Shown here piece after piece: positions 1 to 12,285 of a stretch of DNA of 64,000 bases. Position 1 is the first letter of the stretch. Each line of letters opens with the position of its first letter. The notes under the pieces were generated by a model, which was not told the DNA's origin, ran no database searches, and worked only from the letters and a program-made list of their open reading frames with translations. The position numbers and the translations under genes are program-made. The stretch is taken from the NCBI GenBank assembly GCA_014529385.2, contig CM043958.1, forward strand, positions 146,997,885 to 147,061,884. The letters run 5' to 3'. Source of the stretch: Adiantum capillus-veneris. Taxonomy: Eukaryota > Streptophyta > Polypodiopsida > Polypodiales > Pteridaceae.

Positions 1-524
1 ACCCTTTGTCACAAGCTCAATAGTGCAAATATGGATGTTCTAGTTTCTTTTTCACATGGTCATTGGTGTCACCCACACTAATGGCTCCTGGGTACTCTAT
101 TGGGTCTACATGCCCTATTAAGCGGAATCTCCCCAGATCCGCCCCCCCCCCCTCTCCTCTCTCTTTCCTTGGCCGTCGCGCCACATGCTTCGCCATCGCT
201 GCCCTGTGTGCCCCTGCACAACAGCAGCTGCTCAGCCCCATCTACAGTGAGACGCAGCCCCCCGCCTTGGAACTTCTTGCGACTAATGCTCCCATTAGTC
301 AGCAGTCGCTGCCCTTGTCGCAAATGGGACAAAAAAGGGCCTCCCCTGCTGCTTGCGCAGATGTGAGCCTGCAGATCACCGCTGCGCCCAGCCCACCTTG
401 CAGGTTTCGCGTAGGCCTGGTGACCACTGCTGTCCAAGCTTGAGGAGCAATGCCCTGCCTCTTCCATAGGATCCCACAGAGGAAGGAGGGAAACAGACGG
501 CATCGCATCCGACGTAGACACAAT

Positions 525-527
<3 letters not shown>

Positions 528-570
<43 letters not shown>
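528..570. repeat. (CT)n microsatellite; 1-1340 otherwise without gene
   Basis: A pure CT run, followed by a shorter CT run near 599-612. The open frames here translate as RE or SL repeats and are artefacts of the dinucleotide. I see no supported gene, RNA or element boundary in 1-1340. Confidence 0.9.
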
Positions 571-572
<2 letters not shown>

Positions 573-915
573 TCTCATCAACGCATGCCATGTCCATCCT
601 CTCTCTCTCTCCACGTGTCGTGAGTTCTTTTTTTCTCCTCAAGGCCTAAGCGCATCTCCCCAGATTCCAACGAAACTAATGAATCCAAAATTGGGGACAC
701 TTACTAAGAGTCTTGGGGAGTGTTTGATTTAGCTCGAATACTCTAGTCAAACACAACACTATTAAGAGTGTTGACATAAGGGCTTAACCAAATATATTCT
801 TTTCATGTCCACTAAGTTTAATGACGTCTTGAGCATATCTATACTATATATAAAGGAGAGAGGGATTTCGGAAACCCCTCCCTCCATATGTCTCTTCCTG
901 TGCATCCGTTGGCTC

Positions 916-974
<59 letters not shown>
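916..974. repeat. Compound (GT)n(GA)n microsatellite
   Basis: About ten GT units pass directly into about twenty GA units. The flanks are A/T-rich and show no coding pattern. Confidence 0.9.
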
Positions 975-980
<6 letters not shown>

Positions 981-1349
981 GGTAGGTTCCACCATCAAAG
1001 GCAACATATATAGACTAGTCCTTATGAACATGAAAGCTTGAGAAAAACTTTTTTTGCTTGCAAAAGACGGCAAAATAGCCCAACTTAAATGTGGAACATT
1101 GTTAATATTCATTCCCCTATTTTTTGTGTATCAAGATCATGCTTTAGAAAATGGAGATGGATCTCTTCTTGAGTCTATATGGGGTTGAAATTAGTGCATC
1201 AATAAACGACATGACTCCGCCTCACTTGCACTACATGACTATTATCTTGCTCTTCCCCTTGAAATAAACCTTGAGGATCTAGTAGCTACATTGTGCTACA
1301 TGTGACCATCCACTTATGGCTCTTCTAGTTTTATAATGAGTTATTGTAA

Positions 1350-3600
1350 TGGCATTTGCATGAGCATGAGCAACTTGATAAACTCAACAATGTTGCTTGT
1401 CTAGGCAATGAGAACTCCCCTGGTTGGGATGGAATGATAGTGGAGTTCTTTAAGGAATTTTGGGAGGATCTTAGGGCCCCGATAACACACATGGCTAACA
1501 AATCCCTCCTCAAAGGTTATCTAGATGCAAGCATTAAAAGGGGTCTCATTAAACCAATTCCTAAACAAGTCTAATGCTCCCAGTTGAAGCACTAGAGTCC
1601 CATTACTATGATGTCAGTGGCTAATAAGATTATTGCCAAATCTATTACCCTCAGACTCTCTCCCTACTAGACAAAGTGATTAACCCCATCAAGATGGATT
1701 TATTAAAAGAAGGTCGATCTATGACAACGTTCTTGCAATAATGACTAGAATTGAATACGCAAGATTCTCCAAGCAAGAGTGCATCCTCCTCCAGCATGAC
1801 CTGGACAAAGCCTATTACTGAATCACATGGTCTTTCGTAGAAGATGTCATGAATTCATTGGGATTTGGAACACAGATATGTCGATTGGTACTCGCCCTTA
1901 GCGGTGGAAGCTATCCTCAGCTTCTTTTTAATAAAAGAATTGTGGGCAATTTTGCAATTTAAAGGTCAATCAAGCATGGTTGCCCACTGGCCCCACTACT
2001 ATTTGCCATCGACTCTCACCTGGTTGCAATGCTTGAAGTTAGTGCTACGAGAGGGGAAATTCAAGGGCTATTCTTACCCAATACTATCCAAGTCCTAGTG
2101 AAGCTTTTTATGGACAATTCCCTTTTTTTTTTTTTCAAGGACTGCCCTCAGGTGCTCAGGAAGGCTCTGGAAATTATGCAAACTAATGCCACTGCCTTAG
2201 GATTGATGTGCAACATTGAGAAGTCAAGAATGATTTCACTTTTAGAAAATGACTCATTTGACTCGTCTAAGTGGATAGGAGAAATTGTGACAGAAGGATA
2301 GATCTTCTGACACTTGAGAACCCCACTAGGGGCTGACATAACACACAAACAAAGGCTCCAAGTGAAACAGGAAAGAATTCTTAAAACTAGTAAAAAGATT
2401 CTTGTAGAAAAAGAACACTAAGGATGCACTTCCCTAGCAGTGGTCCAAGTGGGAGTCGGTTGCTAGGCCAGTGGAGCAATGAGGTATCGTGATACACAAT
2501 CCTTCTATTCATGCGAAAGGCCAATGCTCCAAGTTTGTGGTATCAATTTCCAAACAGGACTAGGCATGGGCTATTATGATGAAGGATATGATGGACAAAA
2601 CTAATCTTGTCTCCCAAGGAGGGTAGTGGGAAGGGGTAGATGCTCATGACAACTTACTGGCCCCCAAGTGGTCCACCTTGCAACCAGGTGGCTCAACAGG
2701 GGAGCTAGTGAATTAGTGTAACAAAGCAACGGAGGCCCTAGAATGGGAAAGGTTACCATATATTTCCAAAATTCCATAGAAAATTGGTGCCCTTAGATTT
2801 CCAAAGTAGGTATCACACTCTTGATCCACATTGGTTGGGGAGAAACAACCAAAAAAGTGAACAACAAAGGTCTTTGATGGTTGGCCCATTTCTGGGATGT
2901 CAATAGTAAGAGCTAGAAAGAACCAAACCGACTGGCTATCGAGTACCACTTAAATGACACGGAAAGACTATTTACGAATAGGATTGTGGAAGGGTTGGAA
3001 AAGCGTGTGATGCTTATTTGTGAGTCGAACCTCGAGTGGAAAGCTTGGAGATGGCCCAAATGTAGGCAGTATGGTATCCCACATACCAAGAGTATTCACC
3101 ACACTTTAATGCTAAAGATGAATTAGTTCTACCCCCTTAACAAGCAATAGGTCTTGCAATGGCTGGAAGAAAAATGGATGATGGTTAAAAATAATATTTG
3201 GAACCCACAATGGCCATACTCAATGAAGATATTCTTGTGGAAGGTGTTATGGGGGGCTCTTCCAACATGAGTGAAGGTGATGGCGAGAGGTATTGGGTCA
3301 TTGAGGTGTTTGGTCTATAAAAGAGCAAAGTGAAGGCCTTTCTCACTTATTTAGGGGATGCACGACGATTTGTGGCTTAGCAAGAAAGTCATGAAAATGG
3401 GTTTAAAGGACCTAGTAGATATGGTTCTACAAGAACGATCTGCTCTTTGGAAGGATGACAATGAAAAGTCAAGCGATTTCGATTTGCATACAAATAGTCA
3501 GGTATTGCTTTTTTCAGCATGCTTGGAAGTCCAAGAACCGATGAGTATTTGAAAATGACTGGTCAATTGCAAGCTTTATGGAGGTTGTAGTGGAATATGG
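1350..3600 (+). pseudogene. Decayed L1-like LINE ORF2 (reverse transcriptase to zf-RVT-like tail)
   Basis: The + strand carries, in shifting frames, the landmarks of a plant L1-like ORF2. There is an RT entry motif reading NSPGWDGMIVEFFKEFW (about 1400-1465), then SIKRGLIKPIPKQ, then KAYY...ITWSFVEDVMNSLGFG (about 1805-1870). A KHGCPLAPLLF-type segment lies near 1975-2000 and a thumb-like stretch ends in DITHKQRLQ near 2335-2360. A tail-like segment reading MKIFLWKVLWGALPT (about 3220-3265) resembles the zf-RVT region that follows plant LINE reverse transcriptases. The frame is broken many times by stops and indels. The endonuclease half is missing, so the copy is 5'-truncated. It is not the same copy as the LINE split at 14486/51086, which still has its endonuclease. 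Confidence 0.8.
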
Positions 3601-3976
3601 CTATAACTTAGATTGTAGCAGAATGAATAACAATAGTGAGAATTTTTTTAAGAGAATTCTTTAAGATCACAAGAATAATACTTGATTAGAAGAGCAAAAT
3701 GAACATTACACCTAATTAGCTTGGCATGAAAAATACTTGTAAAAGAGATACAAAAAGGGTTAGAGAAATTGACAATAGTTGAGGACCGGATTTATTTGGA
3801 GCCGGGCTTTTTTATTATAGATTCCCCCATAAAGAGAGACTTGGTACAATACAAGATTGTGCTCCTTGAGATCCAGTTGGTGCAATGAAGATGGTAGACT
3901 TCATACACCAAAATTATGCCCTTAATTAACTTGCAAAAGCATTAACTTATCCCCAGCATCAAGCCCAAGACCTTAA
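3600..3976 (-). repeat. Left part of an older solo LTR, minus orientation
   Basis: This is a diverged reverse-complement match to the 3' part of the LTR at 3977-5624. For example, GTTGAGGACCGGATTTATTT here pairs with the complement of 5423-5442. The match resumes at 10046-11165, where the rest of the same LTR lies. The two pieces are one old LTR split by the element at 3977-10045. The outer left edge is blurred (about 3585-3640). Confidence 0.7.
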
Positions 3977-4784
3977 TGTCATAAAATAAAATATCTAACT
4001 TTACCAAATGATTTTCTCATATTAAACTGATCATTTAATATGGGAAGATAAAAGGTGAACAAGAGTTAGTATATAGATATGTGCTTCTAGACCTATCTCA
4101 ATAGAGGACCAAAAGGAGAAATGGTTGCATCTCAATAGGGGTCCAAGAGGAGATGGTCTACCAAAGAGCAATGCACAATAAGTGCTTCTAGATTTACCTC
4201 AATAAGGGACCAAGAAGAGAGATGTTTACATCTCAATAGGGGTCCAAAAGGAGGTAGTCTATCAAAGAGCAACGCGCATCTAATAGAGCTAAAAGACCTT
4301 AGGGTTAGTTTCATTAAAGACCTCCAAAAGATGATGTTAAAAAGTCCTTTGACCTTACGCAAGCTAAGGCTAACCTCGAGGTGGAAATCGTACCCAAAGC
4401 TTGAGGTGATTTTTATGCTTAAATGACTAAGGTTTTTGAAATGTTAAATTCAAAGATAAATTCTCAAGAGGCATGAGGGTCCATGCTTCATTGACTAAGG
4501 CTTGAACTATTCACTTCAAAACAAATGACTTAAGAAGCATAAAAGACACATGCTTGCTTGATTGACTAAGTCCTTGAAGTATTTAATTCAACCAAATGAC
4601 TTAATAAGCATAAAAGACATATGGTCAAATGATCCTCCACATGTGGCTCTCATGATGTGCTTGAATGCTATTGGTTAGGTTTTAAAGGGGTCCAATGATA
4701 ATTTAGATACATAAAAAAAGATAATTAAGTTCTTTTTCTTGAAGAGGAAAAGAGGACGCATGTCCAAATGAAATAACAAAATAA

Positions 4785-4848
<64 letters not shown>

Positions 4849-4899
4849 GGACCAAGCATGAGAGGGGGGTATACTCTCTCTCTCTCTCTCTCTCTCTCA

Positions 4900-4944
<45 letters not shown>

Positions 4945-5624
4945 TCTCTCATTGTGTGTAATGCAAAGTGCAGGAGCTCCATCTCCTTATCCATGCTTGT
5001 TGAGAAGTGGAGAGCGTACACCAACACTCTTGGCTATGGAATGAAAATCCAACCAAGAGCCATGTTTCAATGCTTAAGCTTGTCATCTTCTTCATCTTCA
5101 TTACTATGCTATTATGCTATGCTAAGCAAGAATAGTGAATGGAATGTTTCTTCTTTCTTGTATGGAATGTTTCTTCTTCCTCTTCCTACCCTCATTCCCC
5201 GCTAGCTCTCTCCACCTTCGAAGGTGTTTGAGGCCTTGGGACAGAGGCTTGGGATAGTTAATGCTTTTTGCAAAGTTTATGTTAAGCTCGTGATGCATGA
5301 AGCTTTCCATCTTTGTAACATCACCAAGGTCACAAGGAACACAAGATTGTATTTTAAAAAAGTCTCTCTTGATGGGAGAATCTATAATACAAACGCCTTT
5401 TGGAGGGGGGACTTGCTCCAAGTGAATCCGGTCCTCAACTATTGTCATGTTCTCTAATACTCTCTCTCTTGCAAAAGTATTGTTCATGCCAAGTTAATTA
5501 AGTACTATTGTTATGTTGCTACCATCAATTAAGTCACCCTCTATGTTCTGTGATCTCACAAAAATTCTTACCTTAAGTCTCTTAATTTCGCTATTCTCAA
5601 AGTTCATAGGCCATCTACATTACA
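3977..5624 (+). repeat. 5' LTR (1,648 bp)
   Basis: It starts TG and ends CA. The final ~690 bp match 9358-10045 directly, and most of its length matches the inverted pieces at 3600-3976 and 10046-11165. It contains a (GA)n tract at about 4790-4846 and a compound (CT)n(CA)n tract at about 4873-4942. The 3' LTR has almost no microsatellite at the equivalent place, so these tracts grew or shrank after insertion. Confidence 0.8.
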
Positions 5625-5625
5625 T

Positions 5626-5637
5626 TAGTATCAGAGC
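5626..5637 (+). promoter_or_regulatory. Primer-binding site, tRNA-iMet type
   Basis: TAGTATCAGAGC lies 1 nt after the LTR end. It matches the usual plant iMet primer-binding site TGGTATCAGAGC at 11 of 12 positions. Confidence 0.8.
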
Positions 5638-6539
5638 ATTTGGTTTCTCTTTTCTTGCTTAAGAAGAGAGGTCCTTAAGTAGCCTATTAATGGTTGATTT
5701 TGTTAATTATAATAGGGTAAGTGGGACTGGGATCTATTATCGGTTTTGTTCAGCCCAATATGTGGGATATGGTGCACACCTCGGGAGCTTTGGTCTTAAT
5801 AATGGGGTCTTTTTAGACTTGCCTACGGTTTTACCATTATTGAGCCAAAAAAAGTCCGAAAGGAGCTATCCTTGGGAAATTCTACCATGTTAGACTCACT
5901 CCACTACTCTTTATAATTAACCAAGTTGATCCGTGGGTGTAGATACTTAAATGCTTATTTTCAAAGGCTAAGAGGAGTAGCAACTAAGGTTTTGAATTGC
6001 CAAAGGATACACTAAGTAAACACATAAGTATAATTAGCATGACTGACAATAACCAAGAGAGTAGAATGAACATTGAGAACTTTGATTTTGCACATGAAGG
6101 TGCTAATGATGATGCCCCCATGTTTACCAATTATCTTGTTTCTAGGTTGCACTAAGCTATGGGCATGGGCAACCCTACTTTGCAAGCAGAATTTACCCAA
6201 AAACTTCGTGCTTATGGGATTTCCCTTCCTCTCCCAAAAGAAGACTCGCTCCCATAAGAGAGAAGGAATCCAAAGAACGAGAAAGAAATGAATCCTTAAG
6301 TTCCTCTAAAGATGTGGATCCATGAAGACGGCGGTCTAGACTATTTCCAACTCCTCCCAAGAGGAAATGGTCAACCCACAGTCCTTCTCCTTGTCACTCT
6401 AAAAGGGAAGAGAGGAAACAAAGGAAGAAAAAGGCAAGAAAGAGGTCACACTCTTCTCCTTCTTCTTCACCTTCCTCCTCTTCCGACGAAAGCAAATGTT
6501 ATTCTCTTAGAGAATATAAGAGGAGAGGGAATCACAAAC

Positions 6540-7400
6540 TTACCCAGCATGGTGACGGTCCCAAAAAGCTCAAGAAATTCAAAGGGGGAGGAAAGAGTAT
6601 CTCTTTTCTCACCTATGATGGCACCTTTGGTGCTACCAACAAAGTATTGGCCTTCATCCAACAATTTGATTAGACTTTTGGCGACAAGGTCTTAACGGAG
6701 TCCTCCAAGCTACACCATGTAGCTATGCACTTCCAAATATCTACTCGTCAATGGTGGGCTAGCCCTCGTGGCAATGGCGAGGCCCCAAAGACATGGAAAA
6801 CTCTACGAGTCCATCATGAAGTAATTCCTTGCAAGTGATGCAAAGGACAAAGTGCTCACCGAATGGCAAAGTTTGAAGCTTCTCTCACATGAGTCTATTC
6901 ACAAATATGTGGACAAGTTTTCGGATTTACATCTCAAGGCTACTGTCTTTCAAAAGATAGACTTTGCCGAGAAAAAGCAACAATTTTGTGCGGGATTACC
7001 TGAAGAAATGGTCGAGTATGTCAACTCCCAACGGCCTGGTTCTATACCAAAGTAATCCACCACACCATGGTTACTTCCCGCATCATTTTCCAACAAGGGG
7101 CTAGACGGAATGTCAAACCCATGGAAAACAAAGAAAAAAATGATGCAAAGGGAAAAACCAATGCCCAAAATTCTTCCCAAGGCACTTTCTATAGCAACAA
7201 CTACAACAACAATAGGTCCAAGGAGAAGGGAGTTTACAAAGGTAAAAACAAACTCTCTCGTGAAGAGCTTGAATCTTTTCGTAAAGACTATACATGCTTT
7301 AAGTGTAGGGAGCAAGGACATGGTTATTGTTCTTGCCTCAAAAGAAGTATTTGCAATGACACTCCTAGAGCTTCCATGGTTGAAGCTCCAAAAGAGGATA
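6540..7400 (+). pseudogene. gypsy gag fragment with CCHC zinc knuckle
   Basis: Degenerate frames read TYDGTFGATNKVLAFIQQFD (about 6610-6670) and a later gag core with ESIHKYVDKFSDLHLKA and EKKQQFCAGLPEEMVEYV (6852-7055), which is typical of plant retrotransposon gag. After a frame change, 7067-7582 contains a CCHC knuckle reading CFKCREQGHGYCSC (C-x2-C-x4-H-x4-C) near 7297-7338. Stops after 6670 and around 7052 make it non-functional. The segment from the primer-binding site (5638) to 6540 is leader plus diverged gag and contains nothing else I can name. Confidence 0.75.
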
Positions 7401-7439
7401 CTCATTGCAAAGGCTCATTCCTCTCCTATGCTTGGGGGA

Positions 7440-8068
7440 AAGTAAGGGAGCATGATGCCTTCATCTTGTTTGACCCTGGCTCTACTCACAACTTCATATC
7501 AATGGAGTTGGCCACCAAGTTAGGCATTCAATCCTTTGAGATGGGATATACTGTAATTGCTGACACAACTTTCGAGGGATAGAAAGCCTTTGTTACTCCC
7601 CTGATTGGGAAGTTAAGGCTTCATGTCCAAAGCTACGTCGACAAAGAAGACCTTTTTTTAATCTCTCCTCTCCAACATGAGGATGTTATCCTAGGGGCAC
7701 CATGGTTCAATTGCATGGCTACCAACATGAAGCTCTTTGAAAGGAGAATCTACTTCACCTACAAGAAAAAGAGCTTATACATAGATGCTAACGAGTCGGG
7801 GAACACAATATCCCTAGTAAATACACTTGCTTTTGATAAGTCAATGAAAAGCTCTATTTTTAAATATATGATTTTTGTTAGAGAATTTGTAAATGATTCT
7901 AACGTTTTTAAAAGTAGCAATAAAGGGAATCAAGAGGAATTAGAGTTGTCTAGCTTCCTAAATGGATTCCAAGATGTTTTCAATGATGACATCCCTAGTG
8001 AGCTACCTCAAAACGAGGGGATGATGAGACCATGCAATAGAGATTCTACTAGGAAGCTCATCTCCTAA
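7440..8068 (+). pseudogene. gypsy aspartic protease and linker to RT
   Basis: The frame ending at 7582 reads AFILFDPGSTHNFISMELA, the retroviral-type aspartic protease active-site region. The usual Asp-Ser/Thr-Gly is Asp-Pro-Gly here. A stop follows at 7580. The next frame gives the protease C-terminal pattern EDVILGAPWF near 7680-7710. Then comes 7715-8068, a linker that reaches FQDVFNDDIPSELP, the segment that usually precedes the gypsy RT domain. Confidence 0.7.
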
Positions 8069-9145
8069 TAAACCTCCTTATTGAGTTTCACAAGCTCAAC
8101 CAAAAGAAGATCATGAGGCAATTGCATGAATTGGTGGAAAAAGAGATGGTGAGGCCTAGATCCTCTCTATTCTGTTCACAAGTACTTTTAGTGCAAAAGA
8201 AAGATGACACATATCACGTGTCGACTTTAGAGCACTAAATACCATCACTAACAAATTCTCCAACTGCATTCAAACTTACGATAAATAAAAATATTTAGGC
8301 CACTCAAATTCTCTTGAGAAGTACAAGTGACACCTCCAGGTAATCTTTCAAGTTGTGAGAGAGATTACGCTTTTCATTAATAAAAAGAAAAGTGATTTTT
8401 TCTTACAAGAGATTCAATATTTAGGTCACATTATCTATCAAGTTGGTATATTTATGAATCCATCAAAGTTGGAGGTAATAAAGGCATGGACTAATCCAAG
8501 GAATCTACATGAGCTAAGCAGCTTTATTGGTATGTGTGCATACTATAGACGCTTCATAGCAAAATTCTCTCAAATAGGAGGACCATTGCATGACTTAACA
8601 AGAAAGAACATTAAGTCCTCATGGATTGCTAAAGAACAAAATGCTTTTGACAAGCTCAAAGAGAAGGTTACCTCTCAGCTACTCCTTATGTTTCTGGACC
8701 TCTCAAATCCATTTGAGGTCCAATGTGATGCTTGTGGTGATTGCCTTGGAGCAGTTTTGCTTCAAGAAGGGCATGCCATAGCATATGAGAGCCGAAGACG
8801 CAATGTCGATGAACGGGTCTTGGGCATATACAAAAAAGAGCTTTTAGGTGTTCTACATGCCCTAGACACATGGAAGCACTATCTCTTTGGGGCTCCATTC
8901 ATCCTACGAATGGATCACAAAGTCTTAAGTACTTCATGATGAAAACCAAGCTTTTCGACAAACAAATGAGGTGGGAAAATTTTCTTTCGCAATTTAAATT
9001 TCATATTTCTCACATTGCTGGCAAGCACAATCAAGTGGTCGATGTACTTTCACAACGGCCAAGGGTAAATGTGGTGTCTAAAGCAACTCACAATGATCTA
9101 TCTTTTATGATAGATGAGTATGCTACTGACCAAGACTTTAAGTAG
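8069..9145 (+). pseudogene. gypsy RT/RNase H remnant, RT core deleted
   Basis: The N-terminal RT segment (KIMRQLHELVEKEMVRP, near 8108-8160) is broken by stops. The central palm with the xxDD motif is absent: the sequence passes from about 8280 to the C-terminal RT segment KKSDFFLQEIQYLGHIIYQ (from 8388). The connection and RNase H domain follow with FIGMCAYYRRFIAKFS, FEVQCDACGDCLGAVLLQ and YKKELLGVLHALDTWKHYL. A frame change at about 8936 leads to QMRWENFLSQFKFHISHIAGK (8965-9030). The gene cannot encode an active polymerase. Confidence 0.8.
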
Positions 9146-9189
9146 GTAATTACAGCCTTTGCATTAGGGAAGAAGAAAAGAACCATTCA

Positions 9190-9357
9190 CCTTGAAGGAT
9201 GGTTATCTTCCAAACTCCAGTAGGCTATGTGTTACTCACCCATACAATAAGAAAGTCATATATGAATCTCATGCTTCTCCTTATGCGGGGCAAAGAGGGA
9301 CTCCATACATTTCTACTCCTCAAAAAGTAGATTATGGAATCCCTCTTTGCCTCATAG
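9190..9357 (+). pseudogene. gypsy integrase N-terminal stub
   Basis: The frame reads DGYLPNSSRLCVTHPYN then YESHASPYAGQRGT, the zinc-binding N-terminal region of gypsy integrases. It is cut at about 9357 and joined directly to the middle of an LTR, so the catalytic core is deleted. Confidence 0.7.
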
Positions 9358-10045
9358 ACACACACACATTCTCTCATTGTGTGGAATGCAAAGTGCAAGA
9401 GCTCCATCTCCTTCTCCAAGCTTGTTAAGAAGTGGAGAGACTACACCAACACTCTTGGCTATGGAATGAAAATCCAACCAAGAGCCATGTTTCAATGCTT
9501 AAGCTTTCCATCTTCTTCATCTTCATTACTATGCTATTATGCTATACTAAGCAAGAAGAGGGATGATAAGTGAGGAACTATTTCTTTCTCGTATGGAATG
9601 TTTCTTATTCCTTTTCCCTACCCTCATTCCCCGCTAGCTCTCTCCACCTTCGAAGGTGTTTGAGGCCTTGGGATAGTTAATGATTTTTTCAAAGTTTATG
9701 TTAAGCTCGTGATGCATTAAGCTTTCCATATTTGTAGCATCACCAAGGTCACAAGGAACACAAGATTGTATTGTAACAAAGTCTCTCTTGATGGGAGAAT
9801 CTATAATACAAACGCCTTTTGGAGGGGGGACGGACTCCAAGTAAATCCGGTCCTCAACTATTTTCATGTTCTCTAATACTCTCTCTCTTGCAAAAGTATT
9901 GTTCATGCCAAGTTATTTAAGTATTTTTATGTTGCTACTATCAATTAAGTTCACCCTCTATGTTCTCAAAGTAATCTCACAAAAATGCTCACCTTGATTC
10001 TCTTAATTCTGCTATTATCAAAGTTCATAGGCCATTTACATTACA
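9358..10045 (+). repeat. 3' LTR fragment
   Basis: It matches the last ~700 bp of the LTR at 3977-5624 with small differences and ends TTACA before the flanking TTAA. The first ~960 bp of the LTR are missing together with most of integrase, as one deletion. Confidence 0.8.
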
Positions 10046-11165
10046 TTAAACGCCTTCAAAGGTGGAGACATCTAGCAAGGAGTGAGGGAAGGAAAGTGGA
10101 AGAAAAGGTTACCTACAAGAAAGAAGTAGTTTCCTCTCATACCATTACTCATAGAGCTTAGCGTAGCATAGTATCATAGTAATAATGGAGATTAAGAATA
10201 TGTCTATAGCATTGAAGCATGGCTCTTGGTTGGATTTGTATTCCATAGCCAAGAGTTGTTGGTGTAGTCCCTCAACTTCTCAAGCTTGGAGAAGGAGATG
10301 GAGTTTTTGCAGACACACCATGAGAATGAGAGTGTGTGTGAGTGTGAGAGAGATGGTATATGGTTAAGCTACCCCCCTCCTTACTTGGATTGACCCCCTC
10401 TTCTAGTCCTAGCTTGCAAATGATTGGACCTCCTCAAGCCCTGATTGGCCAATCACAAGCTTTGTGCACAACAAGCAACAAGGTGGCATTAACACAAGTC
10501 TCCTCCTTACCCCTTTGAGAGAGAGGACTTGAATAATTCTTGAAAAATTAATTAGATATACTAAATTCTCATTGGACCCCTTTAGAGGTCAACCAATAGT
10601 CTTTAGGCACCTTATGTGGGAAACATGGGGAGGATTTTGACATGTGTCCTTGTTTCCTCTCTGGACCTGGCTTGCCTTGAGTGAGTGTGTGTGTGTGTGT
10701 TCTCTCTCCATCCCCTAATTGTAGGGCTCGCCCCCATTGTGTAGGGATCCATGTTGACTTTGGAACACTTCACCCCTTAAGCACCTTAGTCATGAAGCCC
10801 CTCAAGCACCTTCGTCATAAAGCATAACAAGCACCTCAAGCACCTTAGTCATCTCAAGCACGACAAGCACGTCAAGCACAAGCTTAGCTTGTCTAAGGTC
10901 TAGCATACCCTAAGGTCTTAGGTCTAAGGACTTTTAACACTAACATTTGGAGGTCTTTAATGAAGCTAAGCCTAAGCTCTTTTAAGATTCATTAGCTGGC
11001 ATTGCTCTTTGCTAGGCCATCTCTCATTTGGACCTATTGCCTTTGGTCCCATGTTGAGATAAATCTAAAAGCACATGTCTATATTCTAATTCTTGTTCCC
11101 ATTTATTATCCCACATTAAATGACCAGTTCAATATGAGAAAATTATTTGGGTGAGTTAGATATTA
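10046..11165 (-). repeat. Right part of the older solo LTR, minus orientation
   Basis: This is a reverse-complement match to about 3985-5232 of the direct LTR. For example, CATGGCTCTTGGTTGGATT at about 10219-10237 mirrors 5045-5065. It continues from where 3600-3976 stops, so the two pieces formed one LTR before the 3977-10045 insertion. Confidence 0.7.
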
Positions 11166-11403
11166 TATTTTATGAGAAGAACTGCCTTGATGGGTAGGTG
11201 ATTTTGGATGCCGGATTGCATAGGGTGGCCCTTGTAATTTGATACAGTTGATAGATATTTCAAGGCTTGCTATGAGCTTGAGGATTCTTTGTAAATTTTG
11301 TGTTTTTAATACAATTTTCACTCACAAATTGTGAATCTTGCAAAAAGAAAGAAAGATCGATGTTAGATATAGGTAGTTGTGCTCAATTTTTCCCACAATT
11401 GTA

Positions 11404-12285
11404 TTAGATAGAATCTTAGGAGACCCTTTGGAAGGAAGGGAAAAGGAAAGTTAAGTTTTGGTTAGACATGGAATTCACTTAACTTTCCTTTCCCTTTGGA
11501 AAGGAAAAGGAAAGTTAAGTTTTGGTTGGACATGGAGTTAAGAGTTGGACATGGCATTATGGGCTTTCCTCCTTCGCCATGGGTTTGCTTCGGATTGTGT
11601 GGCAGGGCATGTCAAATTATGCAAAAGGGCTTCGGGGAGGAAGAGCTACATGGTGGTCATGGTGAGTCATCTTGGATATGATGGTGACAAGGCATGGGTC
11701 TTTGTGCTTGAATCTGGGGCTGGGTTGGCTTCATCTTGACTTTCATGGTGGTGTTGGTGTACACTCTTGGTTGATGATGGGGGTTGGGTGTTGGTTTTAC
11801 TTGTTGGTCCGGACGTGACGTGTGGTGTTTGGGTGGGTGTCCATGTCGTTGGGATCGTCAGGCATGCATGGAAACTTGTGGTAGGAGTTTTCTTGTATGG
11901 TGGCACTGGAGGGTTTCTCTCAACGAGGTGGCTCCCCTTTCAACCTATGTTGTTGGGTATCTCCCCTTGCTGTGGGCATTTGTGGTAGTCCCCCTCATGA
12001 TGGTGCAAATCTAGGCTTGGGTTTTAACCTCTCGTAATTGATTGGTCTTATGGTATGGTTTGGGTTGGCCTCCCATGTTCTGGCTATTGATGTCTTGGAT
12101 ATGTTGTCATTCTTTTTTATGCCCTGGCTCGTATTGATGAGCAGGGCTTTACATGTACAATTTTTTTGCTTAATACTAAACTACTCATTAAGAGAGAAGG
12201 CGAAAGGTGAAATGAAAAATGAAAATGTAGTTGCTGCAAGGAGACCCTTTGGAAGGGAAAAGGAAAATTAAGTTTTGGTTGGATT
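11404..12285. repeat. Direct and inverted ~40-bp repeats around an unassigned 0.7-kb segment
   Basis: The motif GACCCTTTGGAAGG followed by GGAAAAGGAAAGTTAAGTTT occurs at about 11418-11458 and again, slightly changed, at 12242-12282. A third partial copy is at 11493-11530, and an inverted copy (AACTTTCCTTTCCC) at about 11480-11494. The segment between them is G/T-rich with short frames, none resembling a known protein. 11166-11403 shows nothing I can name. Confidence 0.6.

Larger units (their letters stand above)
3977..10045 (+). mobile_element. Decayed Ty3/gypsy LTR retrotransposon, internally deleted
   Basis: The 5' LTR begins TGTCATAAAA at 3977 and ends TACA at 5624. An iMet-type primer-binding site follows at 5626. 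The internal part keeps degenerate gag, protease, RNase H and the start of integrase in the order gag-PR-RT-RH-INT, which is the Ty3/gypsy order. The 3' LTR keeps only its last 688 bp. The flanks share TTAA (3973-3976 and 10046-10049), which I read as the target duplication. The element sits inside an older inverted LTR of its own family. The RT core, most of integrase and the first part of the 3' LTR are deleted. Confidence 0.8.
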
